This document shows positions 9,048 through 14,978 of a stretch of 64,000 nucleotides of DNA, piece by piece. The stretch is from Pseudomonas sp. F(2018) (lineage in GTDB: Bacteria > Pseudomonadota > Gammaproteobacteria > Pseudomonadales > Pseudomonadaceae). Numbering within the stretch: the stretch's first letter is position 1; each line of letters opens with the position of its first letter. A program made the position numbers and the translations under genes. The notes under the pieces are model-generated. The model made no database searches. It was not told the DNA's origin and saw only the letters and a list, made by a program, of their open reading frames with translations. The stretch spans positions 868,001-932,000 of the forward strand of contig NZ_SCOM01000001.1 in NCBI RefSeq assembly GCF_005508865.1. The letters are read 5' to 3'.

Positions 9048-9596
9048 CTAGAGCAAATCTCGTAGTTCGCTGGAGGTGACCACCGTGGCGTACTCGCCGT
9101 TGAGGTTTGCCAGAGCCATCGCGTGTACGGCCTCGGCGCTACGCATAACGCCGTTGTAGTCGGCTTTGGCGAAGGCAAACGTTGCATCGGCAGCGACGTA
9201 TGTAGCGAAGCCGAGATTGCCAGCCGTACGAGCCGTAGCCTCGACCGAGTTGTTGGTGCTGACACCCACGATTGCAACGGCCTCGATACCTCTCGCGCGA
9301 AGCCAGCGCTCGAGCCCCGAGTTGATGAATGCATCCGGGACATTCTTCTCAACCACGTGCTCGGTAGCCAGTGGCTGCAGCTGCTCCTGGAACTCGACGC
9401 CAGATTGCCCAGGCCAGAACGGAGAGCCGTGTGTGCGCGAGATATGACGCACATGCACGATAGGCGCCTTCGCCTCTCGCCATGCCTTGAGCGTCGTTGC
9501 GATTGCCTGCTCCGCTTGAGGATTGTTGCGAGCGCCTGCTGATGGCTCCTGCATGCCACGCTGCATATCAATGATGATCAGGGCTGGTATGCGCAT
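9048..9596 (-). CDS. Isochorismatase-like (cysteine hydrolase fold) protein, Ser at the Cys position
   Basis: 182 residues with the isochorismatase-like fold: Asp10 in LIIIDMQ, Lys84 in VVEKNVPDAF and the cis-peptide loop VGVSTNNSVEAT. The catalytic Cys of amidase-type members is replaced by Ser117. The fold and two of the three residues are clear, but the reaction cannot be named. The ATG lies just past the last attC site of the cassette array on the same strand. The gene could therefore be read from the array, or could be an old cassette that has lost its own attC. Two unknown genes follow with almost no spacing. Confidence 0.78.
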   Translation of the reverse strand: MRIPALIIIDMQRGMQEPSAGARNNPQAEQAIATTLKAWREAKAPIVHVRHISRTHGSPFWPGQSGVEFQEQLQPLATEHVVEKNVPDAFINSGLERWLRARGIEAVAIVGVSTNNSVEATARTAGNLGFATYVAADATFAFAKADYNGVMRSAEAVHAMALANLNGEYATVVTSSELRDLL

Positions 9597-9607
9597 GAGT
9601 TAGTGGG

Positions 9608-9685
9608 CCCTTACGATTAATCTAAGGGGCCGGCTTTAGCAGGTCCCGAGTGAGCAGAGCGAACAGCTTGAACCAGTTGTTAGAT
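9608..9685 (-). repeat. attC site 1 (distal end of array, degenerate core)
   Basis: Read on the minus strand it begins ATCTAAC (9685-9679) and keeps the usual GGTTCAAG and GCCGGCC blocks. The terminal core reads GTAAGGG (9614-9608) instead of GTTRRRY. It belongs to the cassette with the zinc-ribbon membrane protein and is the last site of the array. Confidence 0.8.
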
Positions 9686-10155
9686 TACTGGAGCTGAGCG
9701 TTGCAGCTTGGGCAGATCTTTATTGATTGTCGATCTTTGTATCGATTCATAAAAGGAAGTTGATGCTCGCATGCGGGGCAGCGCCATAACCTCAGAGCAA
9801 GCAGTGCGTAAAGCCCAAAAAACAGGCCGGAAATGATGGATGCTGCAAGGCGCGTGTGATTTGTAGCACTAGAAATAAACGGTATAGCTACGATGAAAAC
9901 TATTATGAGACTAATTACTAGCAGCTGAAGCTTTAATTTTCGGGATTTGATTTTTTTGGAAATTTCGCTCGGTGGGCTCTCTGGGGTTGTTCGTGAGAGA
10001 TAATGCAAAAGTATGGATGAGGTGAAAAATACCCCGGCAGAAATGAAAAGAGACCCCAGTGAGCGAGTGTTGATGTGTCCATCAGAAAAACCAAGAAAAA
10101 GGACAGTGAGCATCATGCCTGAGCCGCACAATGCAATGAAAAAACAGGGCGCCAA
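9685..10155 (-). CDS. Cassette gene: membrane protein with C-terminal zinc ribbon, N-terminus possibly frameshifted
   Basis: 156 residues as an uninterrupted frame from a TTG at 10155. There are four hydrophobic segments (about residues 3-22, 32-50, 75-95 and 105-122), then a CPAC...CPSC zinc ribbon at the C-terminus. No known family was recognised. The ATG at 10178 opens another frame reading MKLIKLLLGALFF, which joins this frame if one T is removed from the run of six T at about 10138-10143 (minus-strand reading). The combined N-terminus looks like a natural first membrane helix. Either the sequence carries an error, or the gene is frameshifted. The stop codon adjoins attC 1. Confidence 0.65.
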   Translation of the reverse strand: MAPCFFIALCGSGMMLTVLFLGFSDGHINTRSLGSLFISAGVFFTSSILLHYLSRTTPESPPSEISKKIKSRKLKLQLLVISLIIVFIVAIPFISSATNHTRLAASIISGLFFGLYALLALRLWRCPACEHQLPFMNRYKDRQSIKICPSCNAQLQ

Positions 10156-10186
10156 GTAGGAGTTTGATGAGTTTCATGGGTTGGTA

Positions 10187-10244
10187 ATCTAACGTTGGAG
10201 TTAAGGCCGCGCCGAAGGCGTCGGCCTTGAACGAGTTGTTAGGG
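10187..10244 (-). repeat. attC site 2 (short, 58 bases)
   Basis: Minus-strand reading: CCCTAAC at 10244-10238, then CTCGTTCAAGGCC, a GC-rich centre, GGCCTTAACTC and the terminal core GTTAGAT (10193-10187). It is the shortest site and resembles the classic 60-base element of resistance cassettes more than the other sites here. Confidence 0.88.
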
Positions 10245-10245
10245 G

Positions 10246-10650
10246 CTAATCTATAGACCAGAACAGCTCCAGGGAGAAGAAGCGATTATCAGATTGGCGA
10301 GCGAACTCCAGCTTTGCACCCATGGAATCTCCATCATCTTCAAATGCCCAGGTGGCCTGACTGAAATTCAGATCTTGGTTGAGAAGCTGCATGAGCTGCT
10401 CAGCCAAGGATACGAATCCTGGCTTTACCTCAGTAATGGTGTATTCACCTTGGGATGACTGCAGAAAACCGCCCAGCGCATGAAGCTGAGGCTGGCTAAT
10501 GCGTTGCTCATCAGCGGAGCAAGGGCGAAAGCGTGAGTGTGCTTGGTTTGCGGCTTCTAGATATGTATAGAGGAGGCCACCTTCAGGATACGCTGAATGT
10601 GAACGCCGCCCTAATTCCTCTAGGAAAGCTAATGTTTCGGTTGAGAGCAT
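10246..10650 (-). CDS. Cassette gene: hypothetical protein (134 aa)
   Basis: 134 residues, soluble, no signal peptide or membrane segment, acidic towards the C-terminus (FEDDGDSMGAKLEF). I recognise no family. ATG at 10650 sits eight bases inside the preceding attC core and the stop is two bases from attC 2, so the gene fills its cassette completely, as is usual. No promoter was seen within the cassette. Confidence 0.65.
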   Translation of the reverse strand: MLSTETLAFLEELGRRSHSAYPEGGLLYTYLEAANQAHSRFRPCSADEQRISQPQLHALGGFLQSSQGEYTITEVKPGFVSLAEQLMQLLNQDLNFSQATWAFEDDGDSMGAKLEFARQSDNRFFSLELFWSID

Positions 10651-10657
10651 GGGTGGC

Positions 10658-10746
10658 CCCTAACGATTAAGCTAACGGGCAGACAAAAGCGTAGCTTTTG
10701 GCTGTCCAGCGAACGAAGTGAGCGGCAGTTGAGCGCATTGTTAGGT
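10658..10746 (-). repeat. attC site 3 (89 bases, divergent centre)
   Basis: Minus-strand reading begins ACCTAAC (10746-10740) and ends CTTAATC followed by GTTAGGG (10664-10658). The central arms contain the palindrome AAAAGCTACGCTTTT, different from the GCCGGC centre of its neighbours. The stop codon of the 85-aa cassette gene lies inside the first core. Confidence 0.85.
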
Positions 10747-10998
10747 GGCTGGCTGCTGTGTGTGAAACGTAAGTACCTTGGCAGTACAAGCCTCCGCAAG
10801 AAAGGCAGCGACCTGCTCTTGAGCCGAAGGGGAGATACTTGGATATTCTTCCGTCAAATACTCGATTACTTTGTCATGCTCCCAAGGGCCGAGTGAAGTC
10901 TTATAACTCTCGTACTCGTCCTGAATCTCACGCCAAGACGTGTAGGGGTGCTTTGAGAACAGCATATTGGTTTCGGTGTGAACGATGTGGAGCTGCAT
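10741..10998 (-). CDS. Cassette gene: hypothetical protein (85 aa)
   Basis: 85 residues, soluble, rich in acidic and aromatic residues (WREIQDEYESYKTSLGPWEHD). No recognised family. ATG at 10998 is about 17 bases from the upstream attC core and the stop overlaps attC 3. Composition is AT-richer than the chromosome. Confidence 0.6.
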   Translation of the reverse strand: MQLHIVHTETNMLFSKHPYTSWREIQDEYESYKTSLGPWEHDKVIEYLTEEYPSISPSAQEQVAAFLAEACTAKVLTFHTQQPAT

Positions 10999-11014
10999 TG
11001 AACATTCTCCAGCT

Positions 11015-11089
11015 GCCTAACGTTTGGTTAAGGGGCCGGCTTTGCCGGTCTCAGCGAGCGGAGCGAGCAATTTGAACCTGTTGTTAGAC
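11015..11089 (-). repeat. attC site 4
   Basis: Minus-strand reading starts GTCTAAC (11089-11083) and ends CCTTAACCAAACGTTAGGC, with the terminal core GTTAGGC at 11021-11015. The GCCGGC / GCCGG centre is shared with sites 1 and 5-8. Confidence 0.9.
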
Positions 11090-11129
11090 GAATACTGGGA
11101 ACAGAGTTTTATTCTGTAAAGCAAAGCGC

Positions 11130-11882
11130 TCAATATTTTTTAGGCAGAGCTAGCGATGTTGCTTCTTTTATAGTTACTTCGTTGGATGAAATGTCATTGA
11201 ATTTGCCTAGATATTGCGTGCTTGTAACTGGCGGCTGCAATGGCTTTATCTTGCCAACATCGGAGTTTATCATGGCAGCAATTATTACTCCTCCAATCAG
11301 ACCGCCTGCCGCACCAGCACCTGCAGCTTGCCCATAACTCATATTTCCAGAGCCAGAAACACCTCGGGCTATTAAGCCGCCAGTTGCACCACCGATAGCT
11401 CCTCCAGCTGCGAAAGAGACGAGGTCAACTTTTGATGTAGAAGGATCTCTTACATACCCCAAGGTGGAACAATCTGTTCCGTTTGGGTAGGGCTGCACAG
11501 GGGCTGGCTTTGTGGAGAAATAAGCATAGAGCTTAACTGGTTCATTTGCCTTATTAGGGACATAAAATCCCCCATCTGAAGTTGTGGGTTGTCCAGGGAA
11601 GCCACCTCCATTTTCGTCTGTAACCGATATGCCACCTGGTGGGGCGCGATAGTAGGTTCCATTCGCGTCTATTTTTTCAGACCAATAAGGGCCTTTTTCA
11701 AATCTGGTTGTCCATTGGTCGTAGTAATTAAGAACAATCGGCTCTTTTAAATCTATACAGGTTATTTCTTTTGGCGATTTTAGATCTTCAGGATTAATAG
11801 GTGTTACGCAGCCTGACAATAAAGAAACCGCCAGCATGCCAGCAGTGTTTTTAAGGTTAATTCTTAAACTGGTGATCATCAT
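11130..11882 (-). CDS. Cassette gene: lipoprotein with glycine-zipper segment
   Basis: 250 residues. A signal sequence ends in a lipobox (LLSGC, Cys25), so the mature protein should be a lipoprotein. A long polar region with many Tyr and Pro residues is followed at about 160-205 by glycine-rich repeats (GGAIGGATGGLIA, GAGAAGGLIGGV) of glycine-zipper type, which often insert into membranes. The family was not recognised. The start is ATG at 11882 or 11879, preceded by GAGAG. About 40 bases separate the stop from attC 4. It is the largest cassette gene. Confidence 0.7.
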   Translation of the reverse strand: MMITSLRINLKNTAGMLAVSLLSGCVTPINPEDLKSPKEITCIDLKEPIVLNYYDQWTTRFEKGPYWSEKIDANGTYYRAPPGGISVTDENGGGFPGQPTTSDGGFYVPNKANEPVKLYAYFSTKPAPVQPYPNGTDCSTLGYVRDPSTSKVDLVSFAAGGAIGGATGGLIARGVSGSGNMSYGQAAGAGAAGGLIGGVIIAAMINSDVGKIKPLQPPVTSTQYLGKFNDISSNEVTIKEATSLALPKKY

Positions 11883-11919
11883 GTACTCTCGGTTGAAAAC
11901 GCACTGATCGCGCCACTTC

Positions 11920-11996
11920 GTTTAACGTTTGGTTAAGGGGCCGGCTTTAGCCGGTCCCGAGTGAGCGAAGCGAGCGACTTGAACCAGTTGTTATGT
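11920..11996 (-). repeat. attC site 5
   Basis: Minus-strand reading starts ACATAAC (11996-11990), contains GGTTCAAGTCGCTCGCTTCG and GGCCGGCTAAAGCCGG arms in inverted form, and ends with the core GTTAAAC (11926-11920). It is almost identical to sites 6 and 7. Confidence 0.9.
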
Positions 11997-12254
11997 TTCT
12001 TCGCCACGAGGAGGCCAAGGTCTAATTTGGTGAACCAACTGGGACTTAATGCTCCAACCTTCAGGCTTGAGCTCAGGATTGAACCATTTGAAGCCTGCTG
12101 AAGCCCACTGTTGATAGTAAGACTCCGAGTCGTCGTAACCATACTCACAACCGCAGCATGGACAGATATCAAAACTATATCGGATCTCGTCCGAGTTCTG
12201 ATATGCCTCTTGGAAGGGTCCGAATCCGCAGATTGGGCAATGTTCTATAAGCAA
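11991..12254 (-). CDS. Cassette gene: CPCC-type cysteine-rich protein
   Basis: 87 residues with two metal-binding pairs, CPIC (residues 6-9) and CPCCGC (about 31-36), followed by YGYDDSESYYQQW and WFNPELKPEGW. This matches the layout of the small cysteine-rich CPCC family, of unknown function, commonly found near contact-dependent or polymorphic-toxin genes. The TTG start at 12254 was chosen because AAGGA lies about ten bases upstream; no ATG is available in frame. The stop lies within the first core of attC 5. Confidence 0.7.
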   Translation of the reverse strand: MLIEHCPICGFGPFQEAYQNSDEIRYSFDICPCCGCEYGYDDSESYYQQWASAGFKWFNPELKPEGWSIKSQLVHQIRPWPPRGEET

Positions 12255-12275
12255 TTCAAGCGTCCTTGCTGAGGA

Positions 12276-12353
12276 ACATAACGTTTGGTTAAGGGGCCGG
12301 CTTTAGCCGGTCCCGCAGTGAGCGAAGCGAACGACTTGAACCATTTGTTAGCC
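12276..12353 (-). repeat. attC site 6
   Basis: Minus-strand reading starts GGCTAAC (12353-12347) and ends in GTTATGT (12282-12276). The centre matches sites 5 and 7 except for a few changes, including an extra base near 12315. Confidence 0.9.
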
Positions 12354-12737
12354 GTGCTTCGATCTAGTTATTTTGTACTCTACAACCTCTCCAGAAATGC
12401 TAATGACTTTTACATGAGTAGCTGTTTGCTCTAGGAGAGTGAGCTGCTCTACGAGTTTTGCTTCGTTGTAAATTTGTAACTTACCGTCGGAAATTCGCCA
12501 TTCGTACTCTGGTGCTGCCACTGCGAATGCAGTGCCGACAGTGGCGGCAACATAGCCTTCTGCGTCAAATTTGAAGTTTTGGACTTTTACGATGGCTACA
12601 AGCTGCAGTGATAGGCCGGATATTTCTTCCTCTTTCCATGGAATGGGATTTCCTGAATTGTTCGCACACCCAGCGAGCAACATTGCGCTTATTAGTGCAA
12701 TGTAAAAATTCATACTCATGCGGATTAAATGCTTCAT
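12348..12737 (-). CDS. Cassette gene: small lipoprotein
   Basis: 129 residues with an N-terminal signal ending in LLAGC (lipobox Cys at about residue 24). The remaining 105 residues look like a small beta-rich domain; no family was recognised. A later in-frame ATG (MSMNFYIA) could also start translation. The stop codon lies inside the first core of attC 6. It is the second lipoprotein gene in the array. Confidence 0.65.
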   Translation of the reverse strand: MKHLIRMSMNFYIALISAMLLAGCANNSGNPIPWKEEEISGLSLQLVAIVKVQNFKFDAEGYVAATVGTAFAVAAPEYEWRISDGKLQIYNEAKLVEQLTLLEQTATHVKVISISGEVVEYKITRSKHG

Positions 12738-12740
12738 GGT

Positions 12741-12817
12741 GGCTAACGTTTGGTTAAGGGGCCGGCTTTAGCCGGTCCCGAGTGAGCGAAGCGAGCGGCT
12801 TGAACCAGTAGTTAGAA
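12741..12817 (-). repeat. attC site 7
   Basis: Minus-strand reading starts TTCTAAC (12817-12811) and ends GTTAGCC (12747-12741). The body is nearly identical to site 5. Confidence 0.9.
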
Positions 12818-12821
12818 GGCA

Positions 12822-13214
12822 TCACAGCACATCGTTGATTAAAAATAAGCCTTCAAACTGCTCTTTTTTGTCTTCGGGGCTTTGGTCCAGCAAGCCAATA
12901 CGGACTAAGCCATAAACAATTTCACCAATATCCATTGATGAAGATATGCCCCAAGAGCTCAGCGTTTCTTTGGGAGCTTCAAAAACTTCCTTTGCGTGAA
13001 GGACATAGCAGTGTGCGAAATTGAAGGCGCTTACATGGTAGGTGAGCCCAAGATTAGGAGACGGCGCGGGAATATTTTCATGATATTCAGGCGCACACTG
13101 GTATGCCTCAAGCGCGAACTCATAAGCTTCGCGGTTGTACTTTGTTTCTCCAAGCGCCTCTAGTTTTTCGGCGATATGGATTTGGTATTCGATTGTGTTG
13201 TACCAGTTATCCAT
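12822..13214 (-). CDS. Cassette gene: hypothetical protein, C-terminus Minf_1886-like
   Basis: 130 residues, soluble. The C-terminal half (LSSWGISSSMDIGEIVYGLV...GLLDQSPEDKKEQFEG) resembles the Minf_1886-type family of unknown function in its W-G-I...D-x-G-E-I-V pattern; this is from memory and tentative. No catalytic motif. The ATG at 13214 is next to the attC 8 core and the stop is five bases from attC 7. Confidence 0.6.
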   Translation of the reverse strand: MDNWYNTIEYQIHIAEKLEALGETKYNREAYEFALEAYQCAPEYHENIPAPSPNLGLTYHVSAFNFAHCYVLHAKEVFEAPKETLSSWGISSSMDIGEIVYGLVRIGLLDQSPEDKKEQFEGLFLINDVL

Positions 13215-13220
13215 GATGGT

Positions 13221-13296
13221 TTCTAACGATTAAGCTAAAGGGCCGGCTTCGCCGGTCCCAGCGAACGGAGTGAGCGCTTTGAGCGCATTGTTAGAC
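13221..13296 (-). repeat. attC site 8
   Basis: Minus-strand reading starts GTCTAAC (13296-13290), carries GCCGGCGAAGCCGGCCC in the centre and ends CTTAATC followed by GTTAGAA (13227-13221). It is the site of the first cassette. Confidence 0.9.
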
Positions 13297-13300
13297 GCCT

Positions 13301-13645
13301 TCACGAGCTAAGCAGTTTGAAGGTGGTGAGTCTTTCAGTATGAGCCTCGAAGCGCTCTGTAATTTTCGCGAAATTATTCTGGATTTCCACTGAACTCAAT
13401 TGGCCTGGGCTGATTGAGTACTGAGTTGGTTTGGGTCCAGAAATGATTAAATTTCCGCCACTTATTGCCCATTGGAAATTCTCGACACTGAATTGGATGC
13501 ACGATTGTGTGGAACAATGACGATCGTGCCCCCTCTGAGTGTCGTGTGTGATGGACTCGGCAATTTCTACTTTGTGCCCCACGGTGGATTGCAGGAACTC
13601 ACTGAGGGACTCAATTAGTATGATGCGTTCTGTGGGGTTCGGCAT
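13301..13645 (-). CDS. Cassette gene: hypothetical protein (114 aa), first in array
   Basis: 114 residues, soluble, with two Cys and a His-rich patch (HDTQRGHDRHCSTQSC) that might bind metal. No family recognised. It is the cassette next to the attI-like site and so the one best placed for transcription from an array promoter. The ATG is about 14 bases from the recombination core. Confidence 0.6.
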   Translation of the reverse strand: MPNPTERIILIESLSEFLQSTVGHKVEIAESITHDTQRGHDRHCSTQSCIQFSVENFQWAISGGNLIISGPKPTQYSISPGQLSSVEIQNNFAKITERFEAHTERLTTFKLLSS

Positions 13646-13658
13646 AAGTTCTCTTGGC

Positions 13659-13725
13659 GTCTAACTATTATTAGGCGACATAGCTGTCGCATAACATCCG
13701 AACGAGTGTCGGATAACGTTCCTTG
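13659..13725 (-). other. attI-like integron recombination site
   Basis: On the minus strand the sequence GATGTTATGC, a GTCGCC block and TAATAATAGTTAGAC follow each other with the spacing of the class 1 attI (GATGTTACGC, GTCGCC, then AAAGTTAG). The core GTTAGAC (13665-13659) is the junction with the first cassette. It lacks the paired RYYYAAC...GTTRRRY structure of an attC. An internal dyad, GCGACA-TAGC-TGTCGC, lies at 13673-13688. Comparison is from memory of attI1. Confidence 0.7.
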
Positions 13726-13870
13726 TCATCTTGCAAGCCCTTGTTTCGCCAAGCCACTGCCTTGCCAAACGCGACAGCAGCCAGGTGGAAAAGCGACACG
13801 AGAGCGGCAAGACCCGATGCCAGCAGTTTGCTGACTTGCAGCCGACGCTACTGGCTTGTTTTCCAGCTGT
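13726..13870. other. Short region where an integron integrase would be expected; nothing recognisable
   Basis: In a complete integron the divergent intI would start here. The 145 bases between the attI-like site and the peptidase stop codon were read in six frames. No tyrosine-recombinase motif (for example the box-II HxLRHS pattern) was found, and the space is too small for a gene of about 1 kb. Confidence 0.6.
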
Positions 13871-14401
13871 CTACGGTTCTTCACGTGCACCACCCAACGC
13901 CTTGTTTGGGTCGAGGTAGAACATCTTCTTCCAGCCCTGAGTGCTGCTATCCCAACGCCACGGATGGGGCAGCAGGCTGAGGATGGTGTAGTGCAGGTGG
14001 GGTGGTTTGCCGCGGGCGTTGCCGGTGTCGCCGACGCTGCCGATGTGGCTGCCGGCTAGTACCGGTTGGCCGGGCAGGGCGCTGTAGTCGTCGAGGTGGG
14101 CGAAATAGTGCAGGCGCCATTTAGGGCCAAGCATCAAGACGACCTTGCCGCCCATGTCGATCTCGCCGCGGAATAGCACCAGGCCGTAGGTTGGGGCCAC
14201 TACCGGGGTGCCTTTGCGGGCGAATATGTCGATGCCCTTGTGCACGCCGGAGCGGCCCCAGGGTTCGAACCAGAAGCTCTGCTGGTTCCAGTCACGAGCG
14301 GTGGCGCCCTGTACCGGTACGCGCAGCCATTCGGGGGCGATCAGCCAGGCGAGCAGCAGGGCCAGAAGCAGGTGGCGTTTGCGGGGCTTCTTTATTTTCA
14401 T
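13871..14401 (-). CDS. M23/LytM-family peptidase
   Basis: 176 residues with an N-terminal hydrophobic segment (about 9-23) acting as signal or anchor. The LytM domain has the zinc ligands: His in HKGIDI (HxxxD) and the HxH motif PHLHY near residue 134. Such enzymes cut peptidoglycan peptide bridges in the periplasm, or act as regulators when degenerate; here the ligands are intact. It is 30 bases downstream of the 158-aa gene and probably cotranscribed. Its 3' end is the edge of the integron array. Confidence 0.85.
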   Translation of the reverse strand: MKIKKPRKRHLLLALLLAWLIAPEWLRVPVQGATARDWNQQSFWFEPWGRSGVHKGIDIFARKGTPVVAPTYGLVLFRGEIDMGGKVVLMLGPKWRLHYFAHLDDYSALPGQPVLAGSHIGSVGDTGNARGKPPHLHYTILSLLPHPWRWDSSTQGWKKMFYLDPNKALGGAREEP

Positions 14402-14431
14402 CGCGCATCCATGCGGTGTTGTATCAGGAGT

Positions 14432-14908
14432 TCAGTCGCCGAACACCCAGCTGTTGTTGCGATTATGCAGGTAGATGAAGACGTTCTCGCTCTTGTCGCG
14501 GGCGACGCCGGTGGTGCCCCAGGGGAAGAGGGCGAGTGTACCGTCCAGCTTGTCCAGCTTGCCCAGCTGCTCGCCCAGCCAGCGTTGGTGCAGCTTTTCC
14601 CGCAGGGGGATGGAGGCGTAGAAGTCGTCGTCGGAACCGGTCGGGATGCTCGGGTCGGTTAGTTCGATGAACAGGCTGACCAGTTGCTCCGACTCGAAGC
14701 GCAGGCTCAGGTCGATGCCCAGGCGGCCTTCCTGCAGGCCGATGCGGGCGAAGCGGCAGGGCACCTCGCGGTCGCCGATCAGCACCGGGCGCGAGTCGCC
14801 GATCTGGAAGCCGGCGCCCAGTTGCTCAGGCGTGGTGGCGGGGGTGATAAGGCTGCCCGCCACGTGCACGTGGCCGGTGTTGCGGTCGATCTGCAGGGGT
14901 GTGGTCAT
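14432..14908 (-). CDS. Conserved hypothetical protein (158 aa)
   Basis: 158 residues, soluble, no signal peptide. The sequence mixes beta-rich segments with a Trp-rich end (YLHNRNNSWVF). I do not recognise the family. It is the first gene of a probable unit with the LytM peptidase 30 bases downstream. Confidence 0.6.
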   Translation of the reverse strand: MTTPLQIDRNTGHVHVAGSLITPATTPEQLGAGFQIGDSRPVLIGDREVPCRFARIGLQEGRLGIDLSLRFESEQLVSLFIELTDPSIPTGSDDDFYASIPLREKLHQRWLGEQLGKLDKLDGTLALFPWGTTGVARDKSENVFIYLHNRNNSWVFGD

Positions 14909-14978
14909 CGGCTGGTCTGGTGGCGAAGGGGCGGCAGTTCTGGCTTGGTGGAAGCTGGCGAGATCGGGGCTGTGCGAG

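Larger units (their letters stand above)
9608..13725 (-). mobile_element. Integron-type gene cassette array with attI-like site, no integrase
   Basis: Eight open reading frames on the minus strand are each followed by a structured repeat that starts RYYYAAC and ends GTTRRRY, the hallmark of attC sites. The repeats differ in their central parts but most share a core with GGCCGGC...GCCGG. At the high-coordinate end is an attI-like site. Reading order from attI is: genes at 13301, 12822, 12348, 11991, 11130, 10741, 10246 and 9685. The array is visibly AT-richer than its flanks. No tyrosine recombinase gene lies on either side: 13871-14908 holds a peptidase and an unknown gene, 8110-9596 the isochorismatase cluster. 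The near-identity of several attC sites is typical of chromosomal Pseudomonas integrons. Confidence 0.88.

Noticed and set aside
9608..13296. CRISPR array
   Set aside because: The repeats are 58-89 bases with internal inverted symmetry and are separated by whole genes of variable length, which is the integron attC pattern; no cas genes are present.
13723..13980. Small plus-strand frames next to the attI-like site as possible integrase remnants
   Set aside because: No tyrosine-recombinase motif in any frame, and part of the stretch belongs to the peptidase gene on the other strand.
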